DNA from: Camillea tinctor
Taxonomy: Eukaryota; Ascomycota; Sordariomycetes; Xylariales; Xylariaceae
Reading direction: 5' to 3'
NCBI GenBank assembly: GCA_022578605.1
Contig: MU394052.1
Coordinates: 248,001 to 312,000, forward strand
Length of the DNA stretch: 64,000 bases
A model generated the notes under the pieces. It saw nothing but the letters and a program-made list of their open reading frames with translations. It had not been told where the DNA came from and did no database searches. Below, one piece after another: positions 33,486 through 46,357 of this stretch; within the stretch, counting starts at the first letter, position 1, and the number at the start of each line of letters is the position of its first letter. The position numbers and the translations under genes were made by a program.

Positions 33486-34836
33486 AAATTGAAAAATAAG
33501 GGAGGGAGATAGAAGGACAGAGGGAGAAGATAATGTTTTTTTTTCTTGCTGCAGGTTAAAGTTCGTTCATTAATCGATTTTTTGAAAAAGAAAAAATGGG
33601 TTTGATTTACGATCGGTGGGTGTATAGCCTTGAAGCATTCATTCACTTGATGAGCATCGGACATCATTGTGTGTATTAAAGCAAAACGTGTTTATAAATT
33701 ATTACCAACCTTTCGAAGGCTTGGGATTTTGGGTATCTAAATATTGATCGTTACGACTCCCCGTTTTCGTGACAACTAATATTATCCTCTCTCCCTCTCT
33801 CAGTGTAGGGATATATATATATATATATATATACGCTCAACCTATAGATATCCTCCTCCGTGATGGTCAGTAACAACTAAATTAGATGGCTTGTCAAGGC
33901 GGGGTTCACCCAAGCAAGGCCTTCAATATTCCACCTCTCGTACCAGGATGTGCGGACGGCCGGCCATGTAGATGATTTCTCGTATGTACATGCTGTGCGA
34001 CAGCTGTGTACGGAATCTCACCGAATCGAGACCGCCATACACCTCGCACCATCCATCTCGAGTTTCATCTAAGAAGCGCCGCAGAGCATCTCATCCATGA
34101 GCAGCATGGATTCCCTTCCCCTCTCCCCTCCCGGTAGCATCGTCAGCTGATGCTACATGCTGGCGGAATATAAGCGCCAGATAAGTTAGACTCGTCAATT
34201 AGTTTGGACGTAGGCGCGGGGACATGAACAAGACGTGTTCATGTCGAAGCTTTAGTCGTGATTATATCTTTACTGGCTAACAGGCAACTCGCCATGCAAT
34301 AACCCAAGCAAGACGAAAGAGAGAGAAGCGGGACCACGAAAGCGCCTACGACACTATACGCTAGAAGGACGGGAAGGAATACCGGAAGATGGGGGGAATG
34401 GGGCTGCAAGAGAACAGTGTGCATACGGCGACTAAAGCTGGGGATTTGACACGAATTGGTTGCTGCTGTGTGGATTCTAGAAGGATCCGTATGCACGCAA
34501 AGGATCGTATGTAGGATTTGGGTTGGGGTTGGGGGTTGGGGTGTGAAGCCGAACCGGGTACGTGTCAACGCAGTGCAGGAATTTGCCCCACGGGAGGAAT
34601 AGAAGGGGAAGAAAAAGTACAAGAACGGACGAATTCCGCCCTGGACATTTAGCATCAATAGTCAACAGTGGGCTGAGTAGGTAGGTAGGTAGGTAGGTAG
34701 GTAGGTAGGTAGGTAGGTAGGTAGGTAGGTAGGTAGGTAGGTAGGTAGGTAGGTGATGTGTTGGCAGTGAGACAGGATCACCGCGCCCGGGACCGGCAAC
34801 GCCAATGACGACTCCAAGTCTCAGCGGTCAGCGATC
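33486..34836. other. Convergent spacer with microsatellites
   Basis: Contains an (AT)n run at 33811-33833 and a (GTAG)n array at 34677-34754. A minus-strand frame at 34239-34658 has no recognisable domain and is not called. Confidence 0.55.
34677..34754 (+). repeat. (GTAG)n microsatellite, about 19 uninterrupted units
   Basis: Perfect tetranucleotide array of TAGG/GTAG units without interruption, likely hypervariable. Confidence 0.9.
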
Positions 34837-36060
34837 TCACCCTATACCCAAGTCCCACGCAATGCCAGACACCAGATTCGTCGTCCTATCCCTGCCCTTC
34901 TCGACCCAGCGCGGCGGGCCGCCGTCCTTCCCGGCCGGCCGCTGGTACTCGACCAGCACCTGGGCCACGATCTCGAGGTCTAAGTCGCGCTTCTCGCGGT
35001 CCCAGGCGCCGATCTCCATCTCCATCTCGGCGCCGTCGTCGCCAGCGGCCATCAGCAGCATGGCGCGGGTCTCGTCGCGCGCCTCGCCGTGCACGTAGCG
35101 CAGGTACCACTCCAAGCTGCGGGGCCTGGTCATGGGGCCGCCGCGCACCGTGGCCTCGAGCTGGGCGCTCTCGAAGGGCCGCAGGGCGCAGCGGCGCGCG
35201 AGCCGGGGGTGGGGCAGGCGAAGCGCGGCGCACACCCAGAAGGGCCCCGCGGCGGTGCCGAGCACGACGCGCAGGCTGCGCAGCGAGCGCAGCTGCCGGA
35301 ACTTCTCGACGAGCCGGTGCAGGTTGGTGGTCAGGATCATGTCCACGGCGACGTGCTGCACGCGCGAGAGCAGCGTGGCCGAGCCCAGGAAGAGCTCCGG
35401 CCGCCGGAAGAAGGCCCCGAAGCTGAACCAGCTCACGTACAGCACGTCGAGGTCCGGCCGGAAGAGGCGGTAGGGAACCAGGAGAAGGGGGCAGGAGGAG
35501 GAAGAGGCGGTGGGGCTGGGACTGGGGCTGGGATAGTAGTGCGGCCGCAGACATGTGCGTGACTGTGCGAATTGCCGTGCTTCCCGGCTTACGTGCATGA
35601 GCACCGGGTATGCGGTGTACACAGTCGGTCGCTGTGGGGCATCTTGGGGTGTCCCGGGGTTGTTTGTTGTAGTAGTGGTGGTGGTGGTGATATTAGTAGG
35701 GGGGATTTTGTCTGCTTGGAGGATGTACAGCTCTGGGACATCGGGTGGTAAGGCCAGGTCATAGATCATATACCGTATCTCGGGAGGCAGTGATGTAAAA
35801 CGCGTAAAACGAGATAGTGATGGTGGGGGCGGTGGTGATGAAGACGATTTTGTTATTGTTTCTTCTTCCGCCCGTCTAACCTCTGTCTGAGTCGAAGCGT
35901 CAGGGGTAAGGGGCCCTTCTTTGTGCGCTGCTGTGAGCGGAGAGCTGGCAGCCCCGTGACCTTTTGCCATCCTGCTTGGTGATGATAAAGATAATGATGA
36001 GGAGGAGGAGGAGGAAGAGCAGGATGACAATGAAAGAGAGACATGAGTTTGGAAAGTCAT
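34837..36060 (-). CDS. 2EXR-domain protein
   Basis: Cytosolic protein with the fungal 2EXR/F-box-like region. Single exon of 407 residues from the ATG at 36060; an internal ATG at 35970 (MAKGHG) is an alternative start and 36195 an upstream one. Residues 1-85 are Ser- and Pro-rich and disordered. FTSLPPEIRYMIYDLALPPDVPELYI (from about residue 87) and VLMHVSREARQFAQ define the domain. The remainder contains DLDVLYVSWFSFGAFFRRPELF and QHVAVDMILTTNLHRLVEKFRQLRSLRSLRVVLG, typical of the family. A Thr run follows the first motif. The gene is very GC-rich downstream of 35560, giving long shadow frames. No partner or function is known; the start codon is uncertain. Confidence 0.82.
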   Translation of the reverse strand: MTFQTHVSLSLSSCSSSSSSSSLSLSSPSRMAKGHGAASSPLTAAHKEGPLTPDASTQTEVRRAEEETITKSSSSPPPPPSLSRFTRFTSLPPEIRYMIYDLALPPDVPELYILQADKIPPTNITTTTTTTTNNPGTPQDAPQRPTVYTAYPVLMHVSREARQFAQSRTCLRPHYYPSPSPSPTASSSSCPLLLVPYRLFRPDLDVLYVSWFSFGAFFRRPELFLGSATLLSRVQHVAVDMILTTNLHRLVEKFRQLRSLRSLRVVLGTAAGPFWVCAALRLPHPRLARRCALRPFESAQLEATVRGGPMTRPRSLEWYLRYVHGEARDETRAMLLMAAGDDGAEMEMEIGAWDREKRDLDLEIVAQVLVEYQRPAGKDGGPPRWVEKGRDRTTNLVSGIAWDLGIG

Positions 36061-37135
36061 CCTCGAGGGGAAAAAGGCACTATCTTGTAGGTGTTTTGTG
36101 CCTTTTCTTTTTCGTTGAGCACACGGATTAGTGTGGTCACGAGGATGTGGCACGGTAAACCATCGACTCCCATCCCTCGGGACCGAGATGTCCAACGATT
36201 TCGTCGTGGAGTGCCTCTATTCGCTGACGTGATCACACCCGACTCATGCAGATGCTTTGCTGCTGCTGCTGCCGCTGCTGCAAGCGGAAGCGGTGATTAG
36301 GCGGGAAAGCAAAGATAACTGATGTGCGCCCCGTGACCGAGGCTGGCCCGGCTAACTGCACCGATTTTCGTTTCCTGCTGGAAAAGCGACCAGGTCCCCC
36401 TAGTTGCGGAGAATTATCGATCGGTCGGGTTGATCGTTCTGCTCCCTTGGCGGAGGATAGGTAGGGGTGTGAACGCGGTGAAGGAGAAGAGAGTCCGTGA
36501 AATTCACTAACAAAGTATCCATCACACGTAGATGGTTGGTGAGGATTGTGTCAGTGAGTGGGTCGTTACATACGCAGAGCCTGTAAAGCATGCTATGTAC
36601 AATACATACAAGAAACTTATTAGATTAGCTACATACATACACATTTTACCTTTACCTGGTTATGAGTTGGGCATGGTACGGTTGACCATGGCTCAGTAAA
36701 CATCCTTGGAAAATATATGCGATGCAACGTCGACGAGGATAGTCAGTCTAGTGTACGTCTACGTCTAAGCTGGGAAAAGGTTCAGTGAAAAGATTCAGGT
36801 TTAACACCGCCGGCCCCCTTTACAATAATTGGGCCTTTTATAACAATATTTTGGCGCCAGTTCAAAAGTGGCTTGATTGACTTGGTAATCATGTTCGTTT
36901 CATTTGTCTATAATAAGTGGTGTTTAGTTGTAAGGGGGGGGGAAGTCCACTTGTCTCGGTAATTAGTTGGAGTTATCCGAGCAGAAACATTTATAATCAT
37001 CCTTTGTTATCGGTTTATTCCAAATACCTATTGGTCTTCCCCCCCTACTGCATTTTCTGTATACTACAATACATACTCCGTACTCCTGAATCTGATTGCT
37101 GTTGGTGCAGCTGGTGTATAAGTGCTTACGCCTGT
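36061..37135. other. Intergenic spacer
   Basis: Promoter of the 2EXR gene and 3' flank of the P450 gene. A GCT-rich (CTG/CTGC) stretch lies at 36253-36283. No gene was seen. Confidence 0.55.
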
Positions 37136-39018
37136 TTACACAATAACCACTCTCACTCCTTTGCTCTCATCCTTCGTAAGCGGAACAAACATATCATGGT
37201 CGTAGATGACATCCTGCTCAGTGGTTTCAAACAAGCGCATGTGTGGGTAGACTCGCAATGCGAGTGCTGCAACGGCGAGGTACAACTCACAAAATGCAAG
37301 ACTATTTGTTCATATTAGCACAGAGCAACCCACCCTCGGGTCCGGGACTTTCTTACTTCATGCCCAAGCAACCTCTGCTTCCCTTGGAGAAGCTAAGTAA
37401 GGCCTTCTCGAGATCCTTCCGCCTCCGGCCGCTCTCGTCCAGCCACCTTTCCGGCAGGAAGGAGTGCGAATCTGGAAACACACTTTCGTCGTGGTGGGTG
37501 ATGGCAGCTGACATGCCGACAGCGAAACCTCGTGGAATCACATGCTCAACCGTGACGGGTTTGGAGCTGCCTTTTGGTGTCCACTCGCCGCGGTATACAA
37601 GATTCTCCTCTGTGGCAACCCGTGCAGTGCGGGCCGATACACCATATGAGAGCCGAAGGCCCTCCTGAACGATTGCATCCAAGTACGGCAATGTTTCGAG
37701 AGTAGTCCAGGAAGGCAGTTGGTGCGGATCTTCAATGACACCACGTAGCTCCTCTGTTAGCTTTGTGAGTATATTTGGCTGCGTCAATAAGTGGTAAGTT
37801 ATGACCGAGAGCGTCCAGCTAGCCGTCTCGGTACCAGCACCCAGCACTGACGCCGCCTCATCTGTTAAGCGGACCAAAGTCTTCTCTGATGGCGGCAGAG
37901 GAGCGTTCAGCAATTCTCCAAATACCGTAGAACGCTCCCGAACAATCCCCGCATCGATATCCGCCTTGGTTTTCTTGATTTTGTTTGGTATGTCATTCTA
38001 AAGGTGTTAGTATCATTTCATTGTCTAGTTGTACATCGGCAGTACACACATTTAGCGTCCTGATTAGCAGAGCGGTAGACTCGGGTAGAAAGTCCGCAAG
38101 CCTGTTCACACTGTTAGCACGGTCTCATAGTATCGATATTGAGTGACATACCATGCGCTTACGATGGCGGTATGCCTTAGGAAAGGGAGGAAGCGAAAGA
38201 TGTAAACCGTCCCCAGAAGGGAGTAAAGGGGTGCTCGGAAGTTAGGTTCCCACGACTCTTGCGCGAGAAACCCAAAACTCTCGCCAAAGCAATAGTCCGA
38301 GATGACATCTGTAGCAAAGCAGCTATAGGCCATTGTGATATCGGTTGGCTCGCTCTTCCCCGTCTGTGCTAACAGCTTATCGCAGAGGCGCTGCACAAGT
38401 TCCTCGATCTGGGGCTCGAGTCGGGCAATTTGGCCCCTAGCAAAGAACTTTGCCAAAGGTACACGGCGATTGCGATGGAGATCATGGTCCGCAGTTGCAA
38501 ACCCAGAATGCTGTATGCTACTATTGTAAGTCCTTTGCGACTATTGCAGTAAGAAGCCCTCGCAAGGATAGGGGTCTTACGATGAACCGCTCACTTGATG
38601 AAGTGGCTTGTCACGCTTTCTACCGCCCACCGCGTATATCTCATCGATAAACCGGGCATCGTTGCAATGTACTTCGTTGGGGCTGATGCGTACAAGAGGA
38701 CCTGGATGTTCATGCAAGTCAACAATAGTACAGGAACAATTTCGCTACACCATTCATACCATAGGTCTTGTGCATCGCCTCGATTTGCTTCGTATACCGG
38801 CCAAACTGCATAAAGTCATACCAAAATTCCGGGAGATACGTCGCAGCAGCCAACTTGGGACCGGGAATACGACTCAGGGGATGGAGTGGCGAGATGTTGT
38901 ATGCTGCCCGAAGTAAATGGTACGCAATCCAGACAGCCCCTATGGTAAGTACCGCTCGGGCGGTCACGAAGGCGGTCGCCTCTTCACGGGAAAAGGGCAA
39001 GGAATCCTGGAGAGCCAT
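37136..39018 (-). CDS. Cytochrome P450 (CYP58/TRI4-like)
   Basis: Intact microsomal P450 of 527 residues. Six exons join in phase: 39018-38760, 38701-38595, 38510-38152, 38101-38050, 37997-37357, 37301-37136. An N-terminal membrane anchor (ARAVLTIGAVWIAYHLL) precedes a proline hinge (SRIPGPKL). Motifs are GPLVRISPNEVHC, ATADHDLHRNRRVPLAKFF (C-helix region), I-helix GAGTETASW, ExxR EGLR, PERW and heme loop FSKGSRGCLGMN. The heme loop asparagine is completed across the last intron, which supports the model. The general pattern is that of the trichodiene-oxygenase/benzoate-hydroxylase-like fungal P450s; the exact family and substrate are guesses. No secondary-metabolism backbone gene lies nearby. 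An upstream ATG at 39087 would add 23 residues. Confidence 0.88.
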
Positions 39019-40711
39019 GTGTGCTGTTCTATCATCCGAGGCAATGTTGAGGATGTAAGAAAAACAGGTGCAAGGTTCCCTCTTCACAATTGGTATTCTT
39101 TATAGAACTCGCAGCACCTATCCTAGTAGTATCTCCTTGCGGGGCATACTATGTATACCCTGTAGACCCATCATCATATACCTTGTCGGCCTAACTGACT
39201 AGTCAAAAACCACAGAGGCTGGCGTGATAATGCAGGAGAACCACAGGGTGGGTTGATAACTAGACTAGCTGCAAAATATGGATGAGCCTAGTTCGTGTTA
39301 ATGCTTCATAAACATTATGTCAAAATTATGTATAAGTAGGTACTTATTTTCAACTATAAATGCGACTTAAGCCACGGCAAACTAGTATTTCATCAAGTAC
39401 CTATATAGTACGTCCCGACTCCATGCAGTTGGTTGTAGAACGCAGAGAGGAAAAAGGAATACTACCCAACTTGACAGGGGTAACATATCCACTATGCAGA
39501 ACACTCAAGTTCATTCTTATAGTACTAGTTCTTCTGATAGTATGGGGCCTTGATCGCCTCATAAAGATATGCATACTGGCCCCAATACATGGACTACATA
39601 GCGCCATACATGCCGCCTTGACAGTTTAGACAGAAGCTAGTCGGTATAGATAGTCAGATATCATACTGGAGTGAAGTGATTGGCACCATAAGGCACAGTA
39701 GGTACAAGGCCACATTGACAGTCAATTGCCGGCCGGAACTCCCAGTCTTATATTAGGCCGTCCCCCCTATTTCATCTCTCAAGAGACTAGGCAAATACCA
39801 CAGTTTCAGCCATTTTGATCATTTTTGAGACGCATACAAGTGAATTTGATATTGGAAATCAAACAGACGAGGGGTCTAATGGTAGAAGGAGTGAGAGGGG
39901 CAAAAGAACTAGAAAGAAAAAGACGACAGTTCTCCTGAGGAGAGATATTATAATAGCTATCATAAAGCTGAGAACAGCGACATAAGAATATTCATATAAT
40001 TTATTTGATTTTACATAAGCAGGTCCAATATACCCCTATTCAGCCTCTCTGCGGCATCTACGTTCTACGCTCCATACTCCATAGTAACACTGGGAGTACA
40101 GTATAAGGTCTTGTTCTGGCAACTCAAAAGCTCTATCACAAACATGTTTTTTCTTCCCGCCGCCTCACACGACCTACACCTGCTCTATATGGTTTCCAAA
40201 CCGGTGGCTAACGTTGTGCCACCACCATCCATACACAAAAGCGTATATCCCATTGGGCCGATGAGCCTCCAGGGGAGAGAGGTGAAGGCAAAAAGAAAAA
40301 AGTAAAACCCCATAATTTGCACCCAAGCCTCTGGGACGGGGGGCTTTTCAGCCTCTGCTGTTCCGGCACTCTCCCCGAGCGTATCTTGGACCGCGATATG
40401 ACAGGTCAAGATCGGTTCACGGTGACCCGGCTGTGATAATGAGAGTGTATTGAAAGTGAGGCTTGACTCTTCAGCACTCCGTATTTGGGGGGCATATTGG
40501 GTCGAGATGGGTCGGGTGGCATAAGTGTTATATTTTCTATGAGACGACATAGGCATTCATATACTAGAGGGTCTCCCGTTCGAACTCGACTAGCATCGAC
40601 TCATTGTTCTGTAGCTCTCCTAGCAATCGTCTGGTCTAACTCACTCTTTCATTCTCTTTCGAATCGACTAAACTCTCGTTTTGCTCACTCGCCCACCCCT
40701 ACTCGCACGTC
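39019..40711. other. Divergent intergenic spacer
   Basis: AT-rich promoter region shared by the P450 gene and the 7TM gene. Short frames at 39360-39629 and 40185-40556 show nothing recognisable. Confidence 0.55.
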
Positions 40712-42078
40712 ATGGCCGACGTAGACCCAAACGCCAGATTCATTCCCTTAGAGGGCCTTGCTCTCACGATCGTCGTTGTGTCTCTGATTTTCTTCGTTGT
40801 CTCGGCTCTGGCAGTCGGTGGACGAACATATGTTAGAGTTACAGAGCTTAGTTTTGGGCTGGACGATGGCCTGATGGTGTTTGGAACCGTAAGAAATTCA
40901 CCCATTATTCTAGTGCCCACCCTTCCCCTATTCTGGATATAATATATACTATCAGCAGAATACTGAGTGAAATATCTAGTTTGTATACGCTGCTGAGACC
41001 GGTCTCTCCTGTTACGCCGCTTGCGTCGGGCTCGGGTCTCCCGACTCGAAGCACAACGAGTTCTTCGCTGTAGAGGGCAAAAAGTACTTCACTATCTGGA
41101 TTCTGGTCTACGTACATGCGCTGGCCACGATCAAGAGCTCTGTTTGCATCACCATCCTGCGGATTGCCGGCGCCAACAACAAGATGCGTATCGCGATATG
41201 GGTCCTCCTTGCCATCACCTGGGCCTCCTACTTCGTGACTTTTATCGGTGACATGCTGGTCTGCCGCCCGATCGAGGGGAGCTGGGATACGGCCTTGGTG
41301 CTGTCGGGCAAGGCGACATGCGCGCCTATGGAACTCATGATCGGCTTGAGTCATACAGCAACCGGCTCTACCATTACCACTGATCTGGCTTGTGCTGTCC
41401 TACCGGGTATCGTACTGTGGAACGCACAGATGGATAAGAAGTCGAAGTTCTCTGCTTTCGTTCTCTTGTCTTTCGCTTCTGTGTAAGTTACTTCATATCC
41501 TATCCCCTTACGATCCATTACTTCAGACAGCGCCATAGCTTACCAAATGCCAGGGCTTCTATCGTTACGTTAATCCGAGCATTCTACATTGGCCACTACA
41601 ACCATCCCGAAGACAACCTATTATGTGAGTATCTTTCCACCCCCATCATCCTATAAACACCTGTCTCCGTTCTATTGGGCAAAAAAAGCTGAGACTTCCG
41701 CCCCCTCTGCTAGTCTGGATTGGACATATCGCACTTTTCTCCAACATTGAAATCGGTATTGGTTGCGTGGCCGGGTCTGTACCAACCTTGCGTCGCCTTT
41801 TCCTGCGCAACAGGAGCTCAGACGAGAGCCTACCAAAGCAGCCCCAACCTTTCCACCCGAGGTCTTTGGTGACCTTTGGGGGAACCCCTATCAATCGCTT
41901 TGGGATGAAGACCCGAGATAAGTTCAAGGCTCCGTCCGAGGTAGGCTTCAGTTTGAGCACAGTGAACACAAGGGGCGAGTGGGAACAGTTGCAGGATGGG
42001 GACGAGGAAAGAGGCATGGCTACGGCAAACACCAGCGTGGATAGCATGCATGCTGCTGAACACACGCGAGTAGTTTAG
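40712..42078 (+). CDS. Pth11-like seven-helix membrane protein (rhodopsin-like domain)
   Basis: Integral membrane protein of the fungal rhodopsin-like/Pth11-related group (PF20684). Four exons (40712-40888, 40980-41482, 41554-41624, 41714-42078) join in phase to 371 residues. Helix 1 is ALTIVVVSLIFFVVSALAVGGRTYVR, followed by LGLDDGLMV-like FGLDDGLMV. Further helices are KYFTIWILVYVHALATIK, IAIWVLLAITWASYFVTFIGDMLVCRP, TDLACAVLPGIVLWNAQ, SAFVLLSFASVASIVTLIRAFYI and WIGHIALFSNIEIGIGCVAGSVPTLRR. The last matches the family's conserved NIEIGIG-type stretch. The 95-residue hydrophilic tail is cytosolic. No CFEM domain is present. Signalling ligand and partners are unknown. The third exon is only 71 nt. 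Confidence 0.85.
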
Positions 42079-45000
42079 TGCAGCAGATCCTTGGTTCCGA
42101 TCTAGATGCATCCTGTACTTGCTTAATGCAGATATGATTGGTATCCACTTGCACTTTAATAGAAACATGCGAAGTCTACTGCAGTAAGACTACGAGCATA
42201 GCCATGTGATTTGTGATCGGGGCTACATAGGTCACATTAGCCACACGGGAAAAGTTTCCTAGCAGGGATGAAGACATATAGGTGTAACACAAAGGCGAAT
42301 ATGATTATACCATACAGTATATTTGTTAGTATAGGAACAGAAGTTAACATTAGAATGGAGCATGTCTACCTACCTATGCCAGAATCTACGGCCGCACACG
42401 TAATACTGAACGGACTAACACATGCCAGATGCTTGAGATAGATAGTTATATCATGGGTAAAGCTTCAGCTAACCGAGACATCACATGTTTATCATAAGGT
42501 AAAGTTGCCAATTATGCCTCCAGCTCTATGGGGTAAAGACTAAAAGCCCTCCCCCCTCCCTCCCCCCCAACGTGTATAGTAAGCCTTGGTGTTCTTAGCG
42601 TTCCCAAGGTCCTTGTTCTCCTGTTTTGAGTGATTTGAACTTCTATAAATGAGGCGTTTTATATCTGTACCTAGTTGCAATAAAGTGCTGTATCAGCTTG
42701 GACGATGTCCCCGATCGTTGTAAGTTGATTCGCCAACCCCCTCCTCGGTAGTCGTGCTTATGGCGACATCTAGGGAGGCGATCGACGTAGTCACAAATGA
42801 CAGCAATGCTCAGCTACGACGATGGGAGTCCCAAGGCACTCCCAGAGTGATCGATCGTAGGAGTTTTCTTCGTTTCTTTTTCCATCCCTTCCCGTCGGAA
42901 CCGCGGAGCCGTTGATGGGTGTGGGGGAGCTAGCTCATATTGGTCCGAGACGCACTGTAAGGCCCTGGCTACCTATATCGGGGTTTGAACCCCAGATTGC
43001 TAGAGGCCATTGGTTGGACGAGGATGAAAAAAGAAAAGTAAAAGAAGGCGGGCTAAGGTGAGACCTAAGTTTCCCCCGGTCGATGCAAGGGACCTCCACC
43101 TCAAAACAAGGCTAGAACATCTGATCTATCATATCTATAATGTTATGAACACTATAAATCCTATGATATCAAGCTAATACTGTGGCCAATCGATTATAGT
43201 GTATTAGGGCTTTTATGTGGCCGTGCGGATAGACGAGAGAGCGAGTTATGAGAGGCGGTCACAACGCCACTTCATTAGCTGACTGCTGGCCGGTTGAAAA
43301 CTTGGCTTCAGTTCGTGCATGGGAAGAAAAACGAAAGAAAATATGCCATCAAAGTACACCAGTTGCTCTGAATTTACACATTAACGCATTGGGGAAGTGT
43401 TGCGAGCCGTCCTAAGACGCCTGTTATTACCGGGGGCATAGAAATAGTTATAGATAACAAAAGACTTTGTGAGGATAGCTTTGCATAGCAAAGGCGCAAT
43501 GCATCGAGATTTAGTATAAGTGTCGTTACATTAATGATTAATCACATAGAGAAGTAAAGAAAGAAAGATTTTTTACTGTGCCCAAAAGAGTCAAGACGAG
43601 CTCAACCAAACGAACTTTTAATCAACAATGCTTATAACTTTAAAAACTTGCATAGCGAAGTTGTATTCCTTATATTTCTATCTTGGCCCCTTGGCCTTGA
43701 TAACTCAACCACTTATACTAGTCCCTTACTATGATTATTGTTTCGAACAGGTTAAGGGTTGTGTCTCTGAACAAAAGGGGATGCTATGGTCATGATATAC
43801 TAAAATATCCGCTACTCCACATGACAATAACTTCTCACTCCCAGTGAGAGGACTAAATATGGAACAATTTAAGCTATTTATGAATTACGAATAATATCGA
43901 TCAACGAATATATCATGGCCATTACAATGTAACGATGATAATGATATTGTACTTGTTATTCAGTAATCTTAATCTGCAGGAAAATAAATAAGAGTTGAAT
44001 ACTTTTAGCATTCTTTACATATTGTGCACAACCTGTTACGAGGGGGATCATGCAAATGCTTGGGCGGTCAATATGTTGTTGTAAAAGGAACCTAGACTAC
44101 AACCACGAATGCCTCTGCTACTTATGTGTAGGAACTTTCCTTGTTCCTTTCTAACCCCTGACATAACATTTCGAGGCTGTATTGTTCATATGTTTAGAAT
44201 CAACTCCTATAAATACCCTTAACAGACTTGGTGATGCAGGTAAACAATATTTCCATGATGCCTACACAAGGATATCATATACTACAATCTTGTTGTAATT
44301 AATTGATGCTGCCATGCCGCGCTCTCTTGTATGAGCTACCTTACCAGGAGGCCGCATACTGCGATTTCTTCATTTAAGATGCAATAGTGTATGATGATTG
44401 GGTTAAAGTATCTTCAAAAGCACTTTGAAACTTCTTCGAAGGACTTGTCTTGAAATAGTTTTAAGAAAATAACTTCAGCTTTAGATTAATAGCTAAAATA
44501 TAAAAGCTATAGCGAGAATTCAGTCAAATTCCTTGGCAGATTTGTACTTAATAATGTCAACCTTTTGAAAATTATACATGCTTCACTCTTTGGTGTCACG
44601 ATGAATTTATCAAGAACTTAGGTAAACATGGTGTTGTCGTGCGAGGAATCAAATACATGCAATATCGCTACTTATAGTACTAGAGCTGTACAATGGGAAC
44701 CCGCGGGAGCGCCCACCACTTCTCATGGGAGCATATGGGAAATGGGAATGTAAAGCCGTAACGTATACATCAAGCACACCCCCTATCCCCTCACGAAGTA
44801 CACACTGCGTACTGTCTTGTAACCCATGATATAGCACAGCGTTCTTGACAAGTACCTATAATGCGAATTGCCTTAATTCGTCATACCCTTTGCCTTTACC
44901 TCGTCAAGACGGCTTCATCAGAGCCAATAGGGGTCATTTAAGCCCAACCCAGTGGCGTGGGATATAAGTTTTGGTTGCCATCAGAAAATGGACAAAGACA

Positions 45001-45449
45001 AGGCCAATTTGTGTACGTCAAAAAAGCGACGACATCGAGCGCATTATTATAGGCCTGGCACCGTATAGATAGATATCAAGGGCTTTCACTGAATAACCTG
45101 AAAAATGAATCAGGCTGCTTCAAAGCCTCTAAATTCCTAAAGCGACTGCTATTTTCCTCGCAAATCCTTTTTTATTCGTTTTACCGCAATGATGCCTAAG
45201 CTTGTTTTACCCAACCATGAGTCCAACGCCATCATCGAATACCCAATAAGTCCGAACCGAAAAAAAAAAAGTAAGAAAGTGAACCTAACCCGCTTCGTTT
45301 TGAAAACGCTGCCGTATGTTTGATGAAAGAATGCATAAAAACCGTACATGCCACCTGATACGTGGTCTATTTCTTTTCGAGCTTGCCGAGCTCCAGACCT
45401 ATGCGTCTTCCCCACCATCTACCTACGTGGTAGGGATGCTAGGAATGTC
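42079..45449. other. AT-rich 3.4-kb gene desert
   Basis: No open frame with recognisable content; short ORFs at 44649-44837 and 45149-45418 are unsupported. Visibly AT-rich, especially 43100-44650. A GGGGTTTGAACCCC palindrome at about 42979-42992 resembles a box B but lacks tRNA context. It may be decayed repeat DNA. Confidence 0.5.
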
Positions 45450-46357
45450 TCAAAGCCCGAGCTTGTGCTTCTTGACACGCGGAAACACGCCGGCAATGAT
45501 AAGCACCGACAGCAGGATCGTGGCCCAGAGCTTAAGTCCCAGCACATTGTCGTTGTACTCGGTCTTTGTGGCGCTGACGACGGTGGCCAGGAGCAGCAGG
45601 ACGAGGACGTAGCCGCTGATGCGGTGGTACTTCCAGATTTTCTTGGCGTTGGCCTCGCCGCCGTACAGCTTGGGCACGCCAAACATGGTGAAGCCGACGA
45701 GGTACTGGGCGAGGATCCAGAAGGAGGCGATGACGCCGAGGTAGCCGTGCACGGAGTGGAAGTGGGGGCCGTTGTACTTGAACTTGTTGACCTCGATGCT
45801 CACGACGCCGACGAGGAAGGTGACGAAGGAGAGCAGGTTGAGGCCGGCGTGGACCTTCTGGCCGACCTGCTTCTGGGCGCCCGTGTGCGTCGGCTGCAGG
45901 ATGAGGATGGACTGGATGAGCACGAGGATGCCGGCCGACTGGGCGAGCGGGTGCACGGAGAAGAGAATCAGGGGGTTGAGAAACACGGCAGCCCAGATGG
46001 AGGCGAAGAGGAGAAGACCGGCGCCCTCGGCGATAACGCCAGTACCTGAGGATTGTATGAGTTTTGCCATGGTTGAAAGTATTTATATATAGATATATAT
46101 ATAGGCTAAGGAAATGGTGATGTTTTATGAGGAGGTAAGTGAGGGGGGGAGAGAAAGGGAATGAGAAAGAGGGAGAGAAGGTGATAGAGAAAGTAACAGT
46201 AAGGGAAGATGATACCGATTATGAGGTTCTTGACGATGGAAGCTTGAGGTGCTTGAGATACATCTCCAGGACGACCTAGAAGAGGCTCCGTGTCTCTAAG
46301 TCCGTCCACGTCCGGATCGATCGGGGTTTGTTGGGGTATTCCAGTTGCGGAGGCCAT
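45450..46357 (-). CDS. Cytochrome b561-domain transmembrane protein
   Basis: Six-helix b-type cytochrome of the b561 family (CYB561D type), which moves electrons across endomembranes, usually from ascorbate or a related donor to ferric iron or semidehydroascorbate. Exons 46357-46216 and 46045-45450 join in phase to 245 residues. The four heme-ligand histidines are visible in LFSVHPLAQSAG, GQKVHAGLN, FHSVHGYLGVI and KYHRISGYVLV. The N-terminal 45 residues are hydrophilic (PDVDGLRDTEPLLGRPGD, with a dileucine-like motif); the tail ends RVKKHKLGL, with basic residues. No DOMON or reductase domain is attached. The intron is 170 nt. The gene converges towards the AT-rich desert. Confidence 0.9.

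Noticed and set aside
34239..34658. 139-codon minus-strand frame
   Set aside because: Low-complexity composition, no motif and no splice partners.
8682..39018. A secondary-metabolite cluster built on the two P450s
   Set aside because: They are 26 kb apart with housekeeping genes between them, and no PKS, NRPS, terpene synthase or tailoring partners are present.
42975..42995. GGGGTTTGAACCCC as a tRNA box B
   Set aside because: The T-loop is not of the TTCNANN form, and no D-arm or acceptor stem surrounds it.
45149..45418. 89-codon minus-strand frame downstream of b561
   Set aside because: It lies in the 3' flank and has no recognisable domain.
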